64,000 nt of DNA, from contig VIIQ02000029.1 in assembly GCA_007449985.2 (NCBI GenBank), positions 584,001-648,000 of the forward strand, in the 5' to 3' direction. Source of the DNA: Desmodesmus armatus. Lineage: Eukaryota > Chlorophyta > Chlorophyceae > Sphaeropleales > Scenedesmaceae. The notes beneath the pieces were generated by a model, which searched no databases, was not told where the DNA came from, and saw nothing but the letters and a program-made list of their open reading frames with translations. Positions 45,505 through 54,770 of this stretch are shown here, piece by piece. The translations under genes and the position numbers were made by a program. Numbering within the stretch: position 1 is the stretch's first letter; every line of letters begins with the position of its first letter.

Positions 45505-47421
45505 TCAATCATCAGGTGGGTCAGGGTACGTCCTGTGCTCGAGCAGATTCACAGCCCCACACAGCGCAGCCAATTCAACCCCTCCCTTCCCCACAGCTTC
45601 AGGAAACACAGGCGCCTCCGACAGCGCCTCTGTCACACGCTCCTGCCCCATCACAATTGTCTCCCACAGCAGCTTCAGCATGTCCTCTGCTTTCATGTCC
45701 GCAACAGCAGGCAGCCCTGTCACGATAGCTCTCGTGAGGCGAGCTTCCCCATACGCCGGCTTTGCTTCGTCTTCCCACCTCGCAGCATCCAGCAGCCGCG
45801 TCGCACCAGCAACATCGATCGACCCGACGCCGGGCTGCTCCAGCAGTACACGCAACACATCCGTGTCACGTTGCCTGATGCACACACGCATCAGCTCCTC
45901 CCTTCCCGCTGCGTCGAGCTGCCGCATTGACGGCAGCTGCAGCAGCAGCCGATACTTCTCCGCGCTGTTATAGTATTTCTGCACCCCCAGGGAAATCAGA
46001 TTCGTCAGCTGCTCCGACTTGATGCTAGCAGCTGCAGGGTGCTGGGCAAAGGCTTCCAACCAGCGGAGGTCACCGTGATCGGTGTGCTCTAGGGCCCACC
46101 GCAACAGACCCAAAACAGCCTGGCTGTCCAGCTCCCGAAACCCGCGCAGCTGCTGCAGGGCCGCAAAAGCTTCCTTGTACTCCCGTGAGGCAGCTGTTTT
46201 CAGCAGCCCCAGAAAGTCAGCACCGCCCAGCTCCTGAGCGGCAGGCTTCTGCAGCAGCTGCCGCATGTTTTCAACTACCTCGGCGCTGCGGTTCCAGTAG
46301 CAGACATTGACAGCCTGCTTCAGCAGCGGCAGCAGCCGGGCCGAGCTCAGCTGCGCCTGCATGCCCGCTGCCTGTGGCAGCTGCGACAGCGACTCCAGCA
46401 GCCCCATCCCCTCGTTGCCCATGTCTGTCACAACATCAAACAGCTGCTGCACAGCCTCCCCCTGCATCTGCTGTGCGACCGGCAGCGCGCACAGCTGCGT
46501 GAACGCTTCACACGCCCACCGACCGTCACCGTACTTGCCCTCCTGCTTGATTCTGGGCAGGAGTGCACTCAGGGCTTCAGCGCAGACCCCCGGCTGCACC
46601 TCTGCTGCTGCTGGCAGGGCTAGGACCACCTTCACACAGGCTGGGCCCTGCTTGGCTGCTGTCAACAGGAGCTCCCCCACCACAGCCCCCTCCAGCTGCT
46701 GTGCCGCAGGCAGCGATGCGAGCACCTCAGCATTGGCAGCACCCCCATGCCGCACCGCTCTCGTGAGAGCATCAGCCAACACGGCTGGGCCTAGCTGCTC
46801 CACCCCTGGCAGGGCCGTGAGGATTTTTAGGGTGTCAGCACCCTTACTCACCCTCGCTGCCGTTGTGAGCAACTCGGCCAGGTCTGAGGACCCCAGCTGC
46901 TGTGCCGCAGGGAGGGCTGCCAGCACAGCGGCTGCGGAGTTGCGGCGGTGCGTTGCTGTCACCGTCAGCAACTCTGAAAGGTCCTCGGCAGACATGTGCT
47001 GCAGCTCAGGCTGCTGCTGCAGCACCCACTTGAGGAATCCCTCCCCTCCACGCTGCATCAGCACTGACTTCACCAAGAGGACCCAGTCTGACGGCTGCAG
47101 CTGCTTTGTGACTGGCATGGCGCTGAGCAGCGACGTGGCAACGCCTGTGCCGTTTTCTGGGTGCCAGCATGTGGTCGCTGACTTGACAACTGCCACAAAG
47201 CGCGGCACGTCTGTAACAGCTGCTGCGGCTGGCACCCACTTTGCCATGACCAGCAGGCCATCCCAGCCCTCCCTGCGCAACAGCACACGGCCAGCAAGCA
47301 ACAGATAGCAGGACAACAGATTAGCGCGGTTGCTGACAATAATTGCCGCTGCCTTGCCAGATCTTTTCCTGTTTGAGGTGCGGGCAAACATGAAGCTCAG
47401 GGTCGCAACATCACCACACAT
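45505..47421 (-). CDS. Helical-repeat (alpha-solenoid) protein, main block
   Basis: A single open frame of 638 residues. It is built of imperfect units of about 35-40 residues, each carrying LPAAQQL or LPGVEQL followed by ...LAELLTTAA.... This looks like an alpha-solenoid of helix pairs, but I cannot assign it to TPR, PPR, OPR, HEAT or another named family. No catalytic motif or membrane segment is clear. The ATG at 47421 is preceded by an in-frame stop seven bases upstream, which argues for a separate gene. However, the exons at 47860-50870 encode the same repeat type just upstream on the same strand. A weak acceptor at ~47396 would join them in phase, so one gene of over 1,100 residues is a real alternative. 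Such scaffolds often bind RNA or proteins; that is not shown here. Confidence 0.65.
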   Translation of the reverse strand: MCGDVATLSFMFARTSNRKRSGKAAAIIVSNRANLLSCYLLLAGRVLLRREGWDGLLVMAKWVPAAAAVTDVPRFVAVVKSATTCWHPENGTGVATSLLSAMPVTKQLQPSDWVLLVKSVLMQRGGEGFLKWVLQQQPELQHMSAEDLSELLTVTATHRRNSAAAVLAALPAAQQLGSSDLAELLTTAARVSKGADTLKILTALPGVEQLGPAVLADALTRAVRHGGAANAEVLASLPAAQQLEGAVVGELLLTAAKQGPACVKVVLALPAAAEVQPGVCAEALSALLPRIKQEGKYGDGRWACEAFTQLCALPVAQQMQGEAVQQLFDVVTDMGNEGMGLLESLSQLPQAAGMQAQLSSARLLPLLKQAVNVCYWNRSAEVVENMRQLLQKPAAQELGGADFLGLLKTAASREYKEAFAALQQLRGFRELDSQAVLGLLRWALEHTDHGDLRWLEAFAQHPAAASIKSEQLTNLISLGVQKYYNSAEKYRLLLQLPSMRQLDAAGREELMRVCIRQRDTDVLRVLLEQPGVGSIDVAGATRLLDAARWEDEAKPAYGEARLTRAIVTGLPAVADMKAEDMLKLLWETIVMGQERVTEALSEAPVFPEAVGKGGVELAALCGAVNLLEHRTYPDPPDD

Positions 47422-47454
47422 GGCTTACCCTGCCCCCGCTAACTTAACAGCACT

Positions 47455-47540
47455 GCCGAAGCCTTGAAATATAAAAACTATAAACTAATAATAATAATTA
47501 TATTTTTATATTATATTATATTTATTATATTTCAGAGCTT
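47455..47540. other. AT-rich island between the two helical-repeat blocks
   Basis: About 85 bases of TAATAATAA and TATTATATT-like sequence contrast with the surrounding DNA. It lies just upstream of the start at 47421. It may be promoter DNA, an intron if the two blocks are one gene, or an inserted organelle-like fragment. Confidence 0.55.
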
Positions 47541-47580
47541 CCCTGCCAAGCAGTCTGAGTAGGTTGAGAATGCAGTAGCA

Positions 47581-49588
47581 TCAGCAACAGCAAGTCATGC
47601 ACCGCTGACTCAGTGGGCTAGCTGCTAGCCAAACAGCACACCAGCATCTCATCACAACCCACCTGTAGGAGCTGCAGCTGACACACTCCTCCATCAAAGT
47701 CAGCACATCATCCCCTGTGAGGATCTGCCCCGGCTTCAACACCTCCAGCAGCTCAAGGCAGCGGGTGATGCTGTCATAGGCAAAGTCCCAGGGATTGTTG
47801 ATGACCTTCTTTATCAGGTTCAGGAGGTCCTCACGGAGCAAGGAGCGGCCATCAGCAAACCTGCAGGCAGCAAGGCACGCACAGCACAGCACGGTGGGAA
47901 TGCTACTACAGAATGCTACTACAGAACACAAAAGGTACAGCACAGCACAGCACAGCACAGTGGGAATGTACTACAGAACAACCCGACGGAGCAGGGAGCG
48001 CCCCTCAGCAAACCTGCAGGGATACAGCACAGCACGGTGGGCATGATGTACTATTAGAGTTCCTCACAAAGCAACAATTCATCCTCATCAACCCGCAAGG
48101 AGCAGCACGTGCACAGTAGACATGCGGAGCACTGCGCGTTTGGCATTATTCTGATGGCCTTGGGGACACAACAGTGCAGCACATGCCAGGGGAGTTGCCT
48201 GCAGCACACGCCCCCACCCACAAGCAACCAAAGTCAGCCTGGTAACATAAGCCACACAGGAGCTGTTGTTTGGAAATGCAAAAAGCTAGCCCCACAAGCC
48301 GCTGCCTGCTCAGGTAAACGGTTCCACTTGCCTAACTGCTAACCTCATCCTCCCCCCCCCCCCCGAAACAGTCGTTGCACCCACGCTCCGCCACACCTAC
48401 GCACCTGAACAGCTCCTGTGGCGTCTTGAACCCCGCCTGGCCCACGATGTACATCACTCGGCACAGCTGCTGGCTGCTGAGGTGCTGCATGTGAAAGTAT
48501 CAACAAGTACCCCCCCCCTAAACAGTCGTTGCAACCAATCCTCCGCCACACCTACGCACCCGAACAGCTCCTGTGGCGTCTTCAACCCCGCCTGGCCCAC
48601 GATGTATATCACCCGGCACAGCTGCTGGCTGGTGAGCTGCTGCAAGCAGGGCAGCTTCAGCACAGGGCCCAGCTTGGTGGCATCCTTCTTGAGCACACTC
48701 ATGCGCAGCAGGTGCTCGAAGCACTGGGGCGACACGTCAGCAGCACCAGGCAAAGCCACGAGGGCCTCCAGCACAGGCAGGGAGGGGCCGGCGTAGTGAG
48801 GCCGCTTCTTGAGCTGCATGAAGGCAACGTACAGCAGCTGCGTCACCTTGGCAGGGCCTGCGGAACACAGCACACCACACAACAGCGCGGTACAGCGCAG
48901 CACAGTTTCAAGTGGACGTGAGGAAAATAGCCCGAGACGGTAGTGTCATAGCTGGCTGTGAGGACTTGGCCTGCTTGGCCAGGTCATTGATTGGCTTGTG
49001 TTGCTGCTTGCAGAGCTTGCGATTGGCAGCATACATCACAACTGTTTGTACCAAACCGAGGCAATCGCCACCACTGCTGTGCTGCTGCACCGCTCCACTC
49101 ACCAATATGCTGCGCAGCCGGCAGTGCTGCCACGGCCTGACAGAGCTCGACCATATCATACGTCACACACACAGTCAGCACCTCCTCCACAATCCTCACT
49201 GCCTGCTGCTGCGTCAGCTCCTGCTGCTGTTGCTGCTGTTGCTTCTCCTTCTCCCGTGCTGCCTTGCTGCTGACCTTCCACCACTTCACCAACCATCCCG
49301 GGACTCCGCTGCTGCCCTGCTGGCTGCTGCCGCGGCCGGCAGTACCCCCACCCTGGCTGCTGCTGCTGCTGCTGTTGCTGCCAGCACGGCGCCCGTGGTG
49401 CAGGACATGCAGGACCTCTTTGTCTCGCTGGATCAGTGCGAGGGCTGCTTCTGCTGCTGGCTGCTCGTTGACTGCCTGTAAGACCAGCAGCAGCAGCACG
49501 TCTGGCAGCTGTGCGGGCTTCACCCGCGCCACGAGGTAGTCGACTGGCTTGTGCGCGCGTGGGAACAGCTCCCCGTTGATCTGCATGC

Positions 49589-49628
<40 letters not shown>

Positions 49629-50870
49629 CACGCTCAGGCCAACTTGAGTGCATGCCATCCTGCAGCTGTGACCCTCAGGTACGCCTTCCTCTTGCGACGA
49701 GTGATTGTGCTTTTGTGCTAGCAGTAACAGACGCATAGTGATCACCCCAGACACAGCACAGCACAGCACAGCACAGCACAGCACAGGCACTCACCAAGCA
49801 CCAAGCTGGGTGACAGCATGTACCACCCCCACCTCAAATCAGTGAAAGTGCCCCCCAAGCGACAGACACTCACCCAACACCAGCCCCATGTGGCAGCCTC
49901 CATATACACGGTGGGCATGTTGGCAGCAGCGCCCTTGTGGTCCAAGTACGCTGCCAGCAGGTTGGGGTATGACCTGCGCTTCCTCATCAAGTGCATCAGC
50001 AGCTCACGCGTCAGCTGCAGGCCTGCAGGTGCATGAATAAGGCAGCATGTATGGAGTAAACTTCATCTCAGCAGTGCAGGGGCAGCTTTATGCAGCTGCC
50101 TTGTATCTTCTGTTTCCCCCATGAGCCTCTGGCTCCCTTGTGGGTTGCTTAGTTTTTGTTGAGCCATTCACTGTAACTGTGACTGTATCTTCTGTTTGGT
50201 ACAGGGCAGCTGCACTTTCATGTTTGACGATGAGTTTTGTCAGTCTTGATGTTCCGCACCTGCTGCGTACTGTGTCTGCTGCCCACTGGTGTTGAGAATT
50301 CATGCACCCCCGCCATTCAGCACGACACAGCACAGCACAGCACGTACCTATATACACCAGGAAGTCAGCTGCCACAAGAGGGGCTTCCCCCGCAACCTTC
50401 TCCAACATGGCACACCCAGCCTCAAAGCTGCGCCAGGAGTCACCAGAAACACTGCGCAGCCATAAGAAGGGCTGATACTTGATGGGCTTCCTGCTGTTTT
50501 GTTGTTCGTATCGGTCATAGTGGCATGCACTGATGAGTGCTGCGAGGTTCTCCTTCACAGCACGCTGTGTGTGAAGTTTGACCTCCGTGCTGACAAGTGT
50601 GCAAGCCACCATGGTCTTGACATCACTGACGCGTGGCAGCACCAGCTCCAGCACCTGTCGTGGCAGCAGACAGTTGGAGCAGTAGTGGCAGCGTCGCACA
50701 TGAAGGCGTCAGCGGTGGATCAAGGATGCTGTTGCTTGCAGCAAGATGATGGTGTTGATGCTTTGAAGGCCTCGCTGTCCTGCTGCTTGCTTGGGTGATG
50801 AACCTCAACAGATTCCTGCCACTGCCAGTTGGGTCAGGGAGCAACTCACCAGCTGGCGCTCAGGAGCCAT
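47581..50870 (-). CDS. Helical-repeat protein, N-terminal block with six exons
   Basis: Exons: 50870-50850, 50654-50348, 50022-49874, 49580-49103, 48857-48560, and 47860 onward. All junctions are GT-AG and in phase, giving ~484 residues before the last donor-like site at 47663. The start is MAPERQL, joined to LELVLPRVSDVKTMVAC. Later exons carry LPAAQHI, VALPGAADVSPQCFEHLL and LPCLQQLTSQQLCRVIYIV, the same unit as in the protein at 45505-47421. If unspliced after CSSYR the frame closes at 47581; if spliced at 47663 it may continue into that neighbour. The acceptor at 49580 is preceded by 13 CTG units. Low-complexity Ser/Gln stretches interrupt exon 4. I do not recognise the family; the LPRVSD-TMVAC start is loosely F-box-like. 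Confidence 0.6.
47985..48017 (-). repeat. Exon echo of the start of the exon at 47860
   Basis: The acceptor and first ~35 bases (encoding FADGRSLLR in the true exon) recur here as a degenerate copy about 150 bases upstream in the direction of transcription. Confidence 0.65.
48384..48486 (-). repeat. Exon echo of the end of the exon at 48857-48560
   Basis: The stretch encoding LTSQQLCRVIYIVGQAGLKTP through the donor is repeated with few differences. If this copy were spliced after the true exon it would meet an in-frame stop, so it is either an echo or an alternative exon. Confidence 0.8.
49590..49628. repeat. (CAG)n tract at a splice acceptor
   Basis: Thirteen CAG units on the plus strand read as CTG units on the transcribed strand, immediately upstream of the acceptor at 49580. 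The tract takes the position of the polypyrimidine stretch. Confidence 0.9.
49753..49790. repeat. (ACAGC)n microsatellite
   Basis: Seven or so ACAGC/GCACA units lie in an intron of the helical-repeat gene. A shorter tract of the same unit lies near 47938-47962, and another near 50328-50344. Confidence 0.85.
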
Positions 50871-52462
50871 GCCTCCAGGGCAGAAAGTCACCCAAACAGA
50901 ATAACAGAAAGCTACCCAAATTTAAGTGGGACTGAATGGGACAGAATGTGTGGAGCAGCGTGGGTTCCTGTTTCAACCCAGCTTCTGGTGGTAGTTGGAC
51001 AGCGCTGCAACTGGAATGGCAGCTCAACAACACTGACCACGTTGGCTCAATCAACACGTTCACTGACGCTACAGATCCCTCTGCATCCCCACGTTCATAC
51101 TGTTCATCCTTTTTCGATTCAAATCAAACATGGTTCAAACATTCAACAGCAGCTGCCAGTTGCAAGATCCATCAGGTATGCACGTGTATTGCGGGTGGTT
51201 TGAAGCTACTGATCTGCCTGAGTCCTGTGACATGCCAGCCGTCCCCCCCACGTGATCAGTGGTGATCCATGTTGCGGCATGTGAGTCTTGTTTTTCCATT
51301 GTTCAGAAGCACAGTGCACATTCACTACGGCCTTACAATACTTTGTCGATGATTGGCAGAACTGGTGCCTGGCAGAATCGGTGGAGCAATCCAGCGCGTG
51401 GTCACCTTTGCGTTCAGCTGGGCATGTGGACCCCCTGTCTGGCAGTGTAGGGTTGCTTGCAGTGACAATTTGTCAGTAAACTGCACGGTTGCAAACATAG
51501 TTGGTGCACTTATTATTACATTGCCAGTGGCAGCTGCAGCAACTGCCCAGCGCGGTGAGTGTCCCAGGCAGAAGCACAGACATCATATAAGCATGAAGGC
51601 CCAGTTGTCAAGCAGCAGTACGCATAGCAGCTGTAACAGTTCTCAGCAGCGACTTCAAGCATAGCAACACTGTCTAAGGCATGAATGTACACTGCTTCCA
51701 GCAACAAGTCTACCCAGGTACCTGACAAGGCACCGGTACCACCAGGCCAATCTGGGCAAAGAATTGCAGCCTCCCAGAGCCTGTCACAGGCACAGCTGGC
51801 CAGTTGTCCGACGTGCTGGCGCTTCAGCATATAGAGCAACAACGACAACAAGGGCGTGAATGCCATGCCAGCAACCCAGCACACACGAAATATGTGAAAG
51901 ATCAGGTCCCAAAAGGGCAGGTCACAGCATCGTCAGACTAAATGAAACTGCTGCAATGACACCTAGCCAACACAACAGACAGCCACAGGTTACTGCAACA
52001 CAAGCGCTGATCAGCAGGTTGAATATCAAACTGCTGCTGGAGGATTGAGGCATCGGCAGCACTGCCGGTAATGGTCTGATTCATGCACAAAACCTCAATT
52101 GACAATGGAGTTGGACAACAAACAGCAGACACGGTGCAACACAAGCAGTTGTTATCCAAGGCTGCCATACACATGCACTTACACAGGCACTGGTGCAATG
52201 TGTTTGTTTACCGAAGCATTCGTTGCAGAGCCTGCATCGAATGGCAGAGACACCCCTGAGGGGTGTCTGTGCCCTGTTGCTGCAGCACCTGCTTGACCTG
52301 CCCCCGGACAGCAGCCACATCAAACTCTGAAAGATTTTTTTGTATAAAGGCGCTGAAAAGCGCCGAATTGTTTTGTGATCAACAGCAGGGTGGATACACA
52401 AGCTGTCATTCACACTGCCAATCATTGGCAGCGGTGGCTACCATTAGTGTGTGGCTCAGCAG

Positions 52463-52506
52463 TGCAGGGGGTTTAGGGTTTAGGGTCTAAACCCTAACCC
52501 CCTGCA
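52463..52506. repeat. Head-to-head telomere-like palindrome
   Basis: TTTAGGGTTTAGGG is followed at once by TCTAAACCCTAACCCC, and the outer edges TGCAGGGGG and CCCCCTGCA are inverse. The whole 44 bases is therefore a near-palindrome built from telomeric units facing each other. Confidence 0.85.
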
Positions 52507-52519
52507 AAACAACACACAA

Positions 52520-53300
52520 TGGCATCTGAGCAGGTTCCTGTGCCATGTAACAGATGCGCAATTGCTGCCATACGTGCTGTGAACTGCCACGATGCAGCAT
52601 TACCCCCCTGTGTGCGTCCAACGGACTCCCTCGCAAGTGGGCGGAGTCCTTGCAAGGGACGGGAATCCAGCAGCACAGGGGGGTGCAATGACCTGTGAGC
52701 CTGAGCTACCTAGTGACGCGGGTGCTGTTTTACCCAGGCCCGTCGCTGCCTGGCAGCACACGACTGACACACCAAGCAACCCAGGCATGTGAGGGCATGC
52801 AGGCAGGGTGAATGCAATGCCGCTGAATCAAGGCTCGCTGCACATAGGAGCTGATAGGCAAGCTGGCTGCAGCACAACTGTTGCCTGTGGAACTAGAGAC
52901 ACAACTCAACTTGGATCTTCCTAGACGCCACGTTGACTCCCTTGCCTTCTTGCTTGAGCGCACACATGGCAGCATGAGTAGCAGGAGCAAGACCACCAGC
53001 AACACACCATGCCATGTGAGTGAGTTCCGGTGCCATGTAACAGGTGCGCAATTGCTGTCATACTTGCTGTGAGCTGCCATGATGCAGCATTACCCCCCTG
53101 TGTGCGTCCAGCGAACTATCCTAACAAAGACGGGCCTTGAAAGGCGGGGGAATCCAGCAGCACAGGGGGGGTGCCATGACCAGTGTGCCTGGGCATGCAG
53201 GCAAGTGAATGCAATGCCACTGGCTCAAGGCTCACTACACATTGGAGCTGCAGGCAAGCTGGCTGCTGTAGCCGGTGAAACCAGAGACAGGACTCAACTT
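52520..53300. repeat. Tandem duplication with a ~488-bp period
   Basis: The block with TGCCATGTAACAGATGCGCA, GATGCAGCATTACCCCCCTG and AATCCAGCAGCACAGGGG occurs from ~52537 and again from ~53025, diverged. Downstream segments containing AATGCAATGCC and AGGCTC also match. No protein is recognised. Confidence 0.8.
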
Positions 53301-54022
53301 GTAGTGAAAATTGTACTGCTGCTGCTGATAATGTGAAGTAGTTGGATGGGATGTCGGAAGCCCTCCTCAGCCCACCTGCAAGCAGCATGTGAAGCAATCG
53401 AGTCTCTGGATGGACCACGATGAGCTGCTGGCCCACCCTTGTGGGTGCTGTGGGTGCCCTGGTTCCTGGCAGGTGCTGCTGCTGTTGGCCAGTACTGGTG
53501 TGCGGCCTGTGCGCTTTAGCAAAACAATGCGCGAAAAGCCCACCTGTGTATCACTCCCATGCAGCTCCAAGGCTGGTGGGTCACATGAAGCTGGCTCTCG
53601 CGACATCGACCGCACTACATACATGTACAGTAGTGCCCTATTAAATTTGGACCAGGTAAGACTATTCAAAGCCATGAAGAAGACAGTAACTGACAAACAA
53701 CTTGAATAGACCCGAATACATGCAGCACTCGCGACGGGCGCAAACACAGCATTGGGTTTCTCACCTGAAACCTAGGACCGCTTACAAAGCCCCATACTGC
53801 TGCAAAGCATTACGTTAAACACTTTTGATAATTGCATTAACTTTTCATTAGGGCATTGAAGCTTTGTAGCCTGCATTTCACAGCAAGGACTTGCCCTTTT
53901 GTCCAGCCTGCAGGCTGGACCACTTGTCTGAGGCAACACACATTGTTGCAATTCGAACCACTGGTTGCATGGGTTGCACAGCACTGATGTGCACCAGGGC
54001 TTGCATAATGGACACAACTGCC

Positions 54023-54770
54023 GCCATGTCCCAGATGTACTTGCACATGTGAATCAACATTGCACAGGTCCCTGCTGTACATGCATGCCGTCATGCACGC
54101 TGCAAACTGCAACACAGCTGGGTGTTGTTACCGCGCCAGTAACAGCAGACACACTAGCATCACAAAAACATGCCTAACCATGCTACCCTGCCAAACTGCG
54201 TGCAGCAGCGCTGCAACCTGCTGCTGGCAAAACCACCCATGAAGTACAGATGACAGACACGACCCTGCCTTTCAATGCAGCTACTAGTACCCTGCAGTCC
54301 ACACCTCTAGATGCAGCTGCGATGCCCTGACCATTCGGTTGGCACCACCAAAACCCACTGCAATACAACATGAGGGCTCAGCTGCACCAATAAGCACACC
54401 CCCTATCAACACACACATGCGCACAACATGGTGCACCCGACTGCTGCCCCTCACCCCCGGCTTGACTGCAGCAGGAGCAGCAGAAAGACCGAAAGGGGCA
54501 GCAGCAGCAAGAGGGCAACACCACCACCCACAGCAGCCGCACATGCTGCTCACATGTGCCTGATGTTGCCCTCCATGGCCTCCAAAAAGTCTCCATCAGC
54601 CAGCCCACTCTTCACTATCGCTTTCACAGCCCTGCTTAGTTCCCCAACATCTGTGTGCCCCAATGACGCCATTTCCTGCAGAACGCTGGTCACAATCTGC
54701 TGGTAGGACAAGCCTGTAGGACCGGCATCCTGAAGCACAGAGATTACACAGCTTGCTGCTTGCTCGAACC
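54023..54770 (-). repeat. Segmental duplication, copy 2: terminal module plus 3' flank
   Basis: Homologous to 21175-21990. It supplies the end of the last MYND-B exon (QQIVTSVLQEMASLGHTDV) and its downstream flank. MYND-A lacks this block, so it was probably gained after A and B separated. Confidence 0.85.

Larger units (their letters stand above)
50871..54549. other. Repeat-rich intergenic region, no confident gene
   Basis: It holds the promoter side of the helical-repeat gene (near 50871), a tandem duplication (~52520-53300), a telomere-like palindrome (52463-52506), a hairpin GGCGCTGAAAAGCGCC (~52349) and the 3' flank of MYND-B, which is duplicated at 21175. Open frames here lack splice support. 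A minus-strand stretch near 52260-52330 reads FDVAAVRGQVKQVLQQQG and could be an orphan exon. Confidence 0.5.

Noticed and set aside
52349..52364. A histone-type 3' stem-loop on the minus strand (GGCGCTTTTCAGCGCC)
   Set aside because: Stem and loop fit the histone pattern, but no histone coding sequence lies upstream on that strand, so coincidence or an unrelated hairpin is more likely.
53930..53970. A possible tRNA T-arm (GGTTCGAATTGC on the minus strand)
   Set aside because: No acceptor stem, D-arm or anticodon arm can be built around it.
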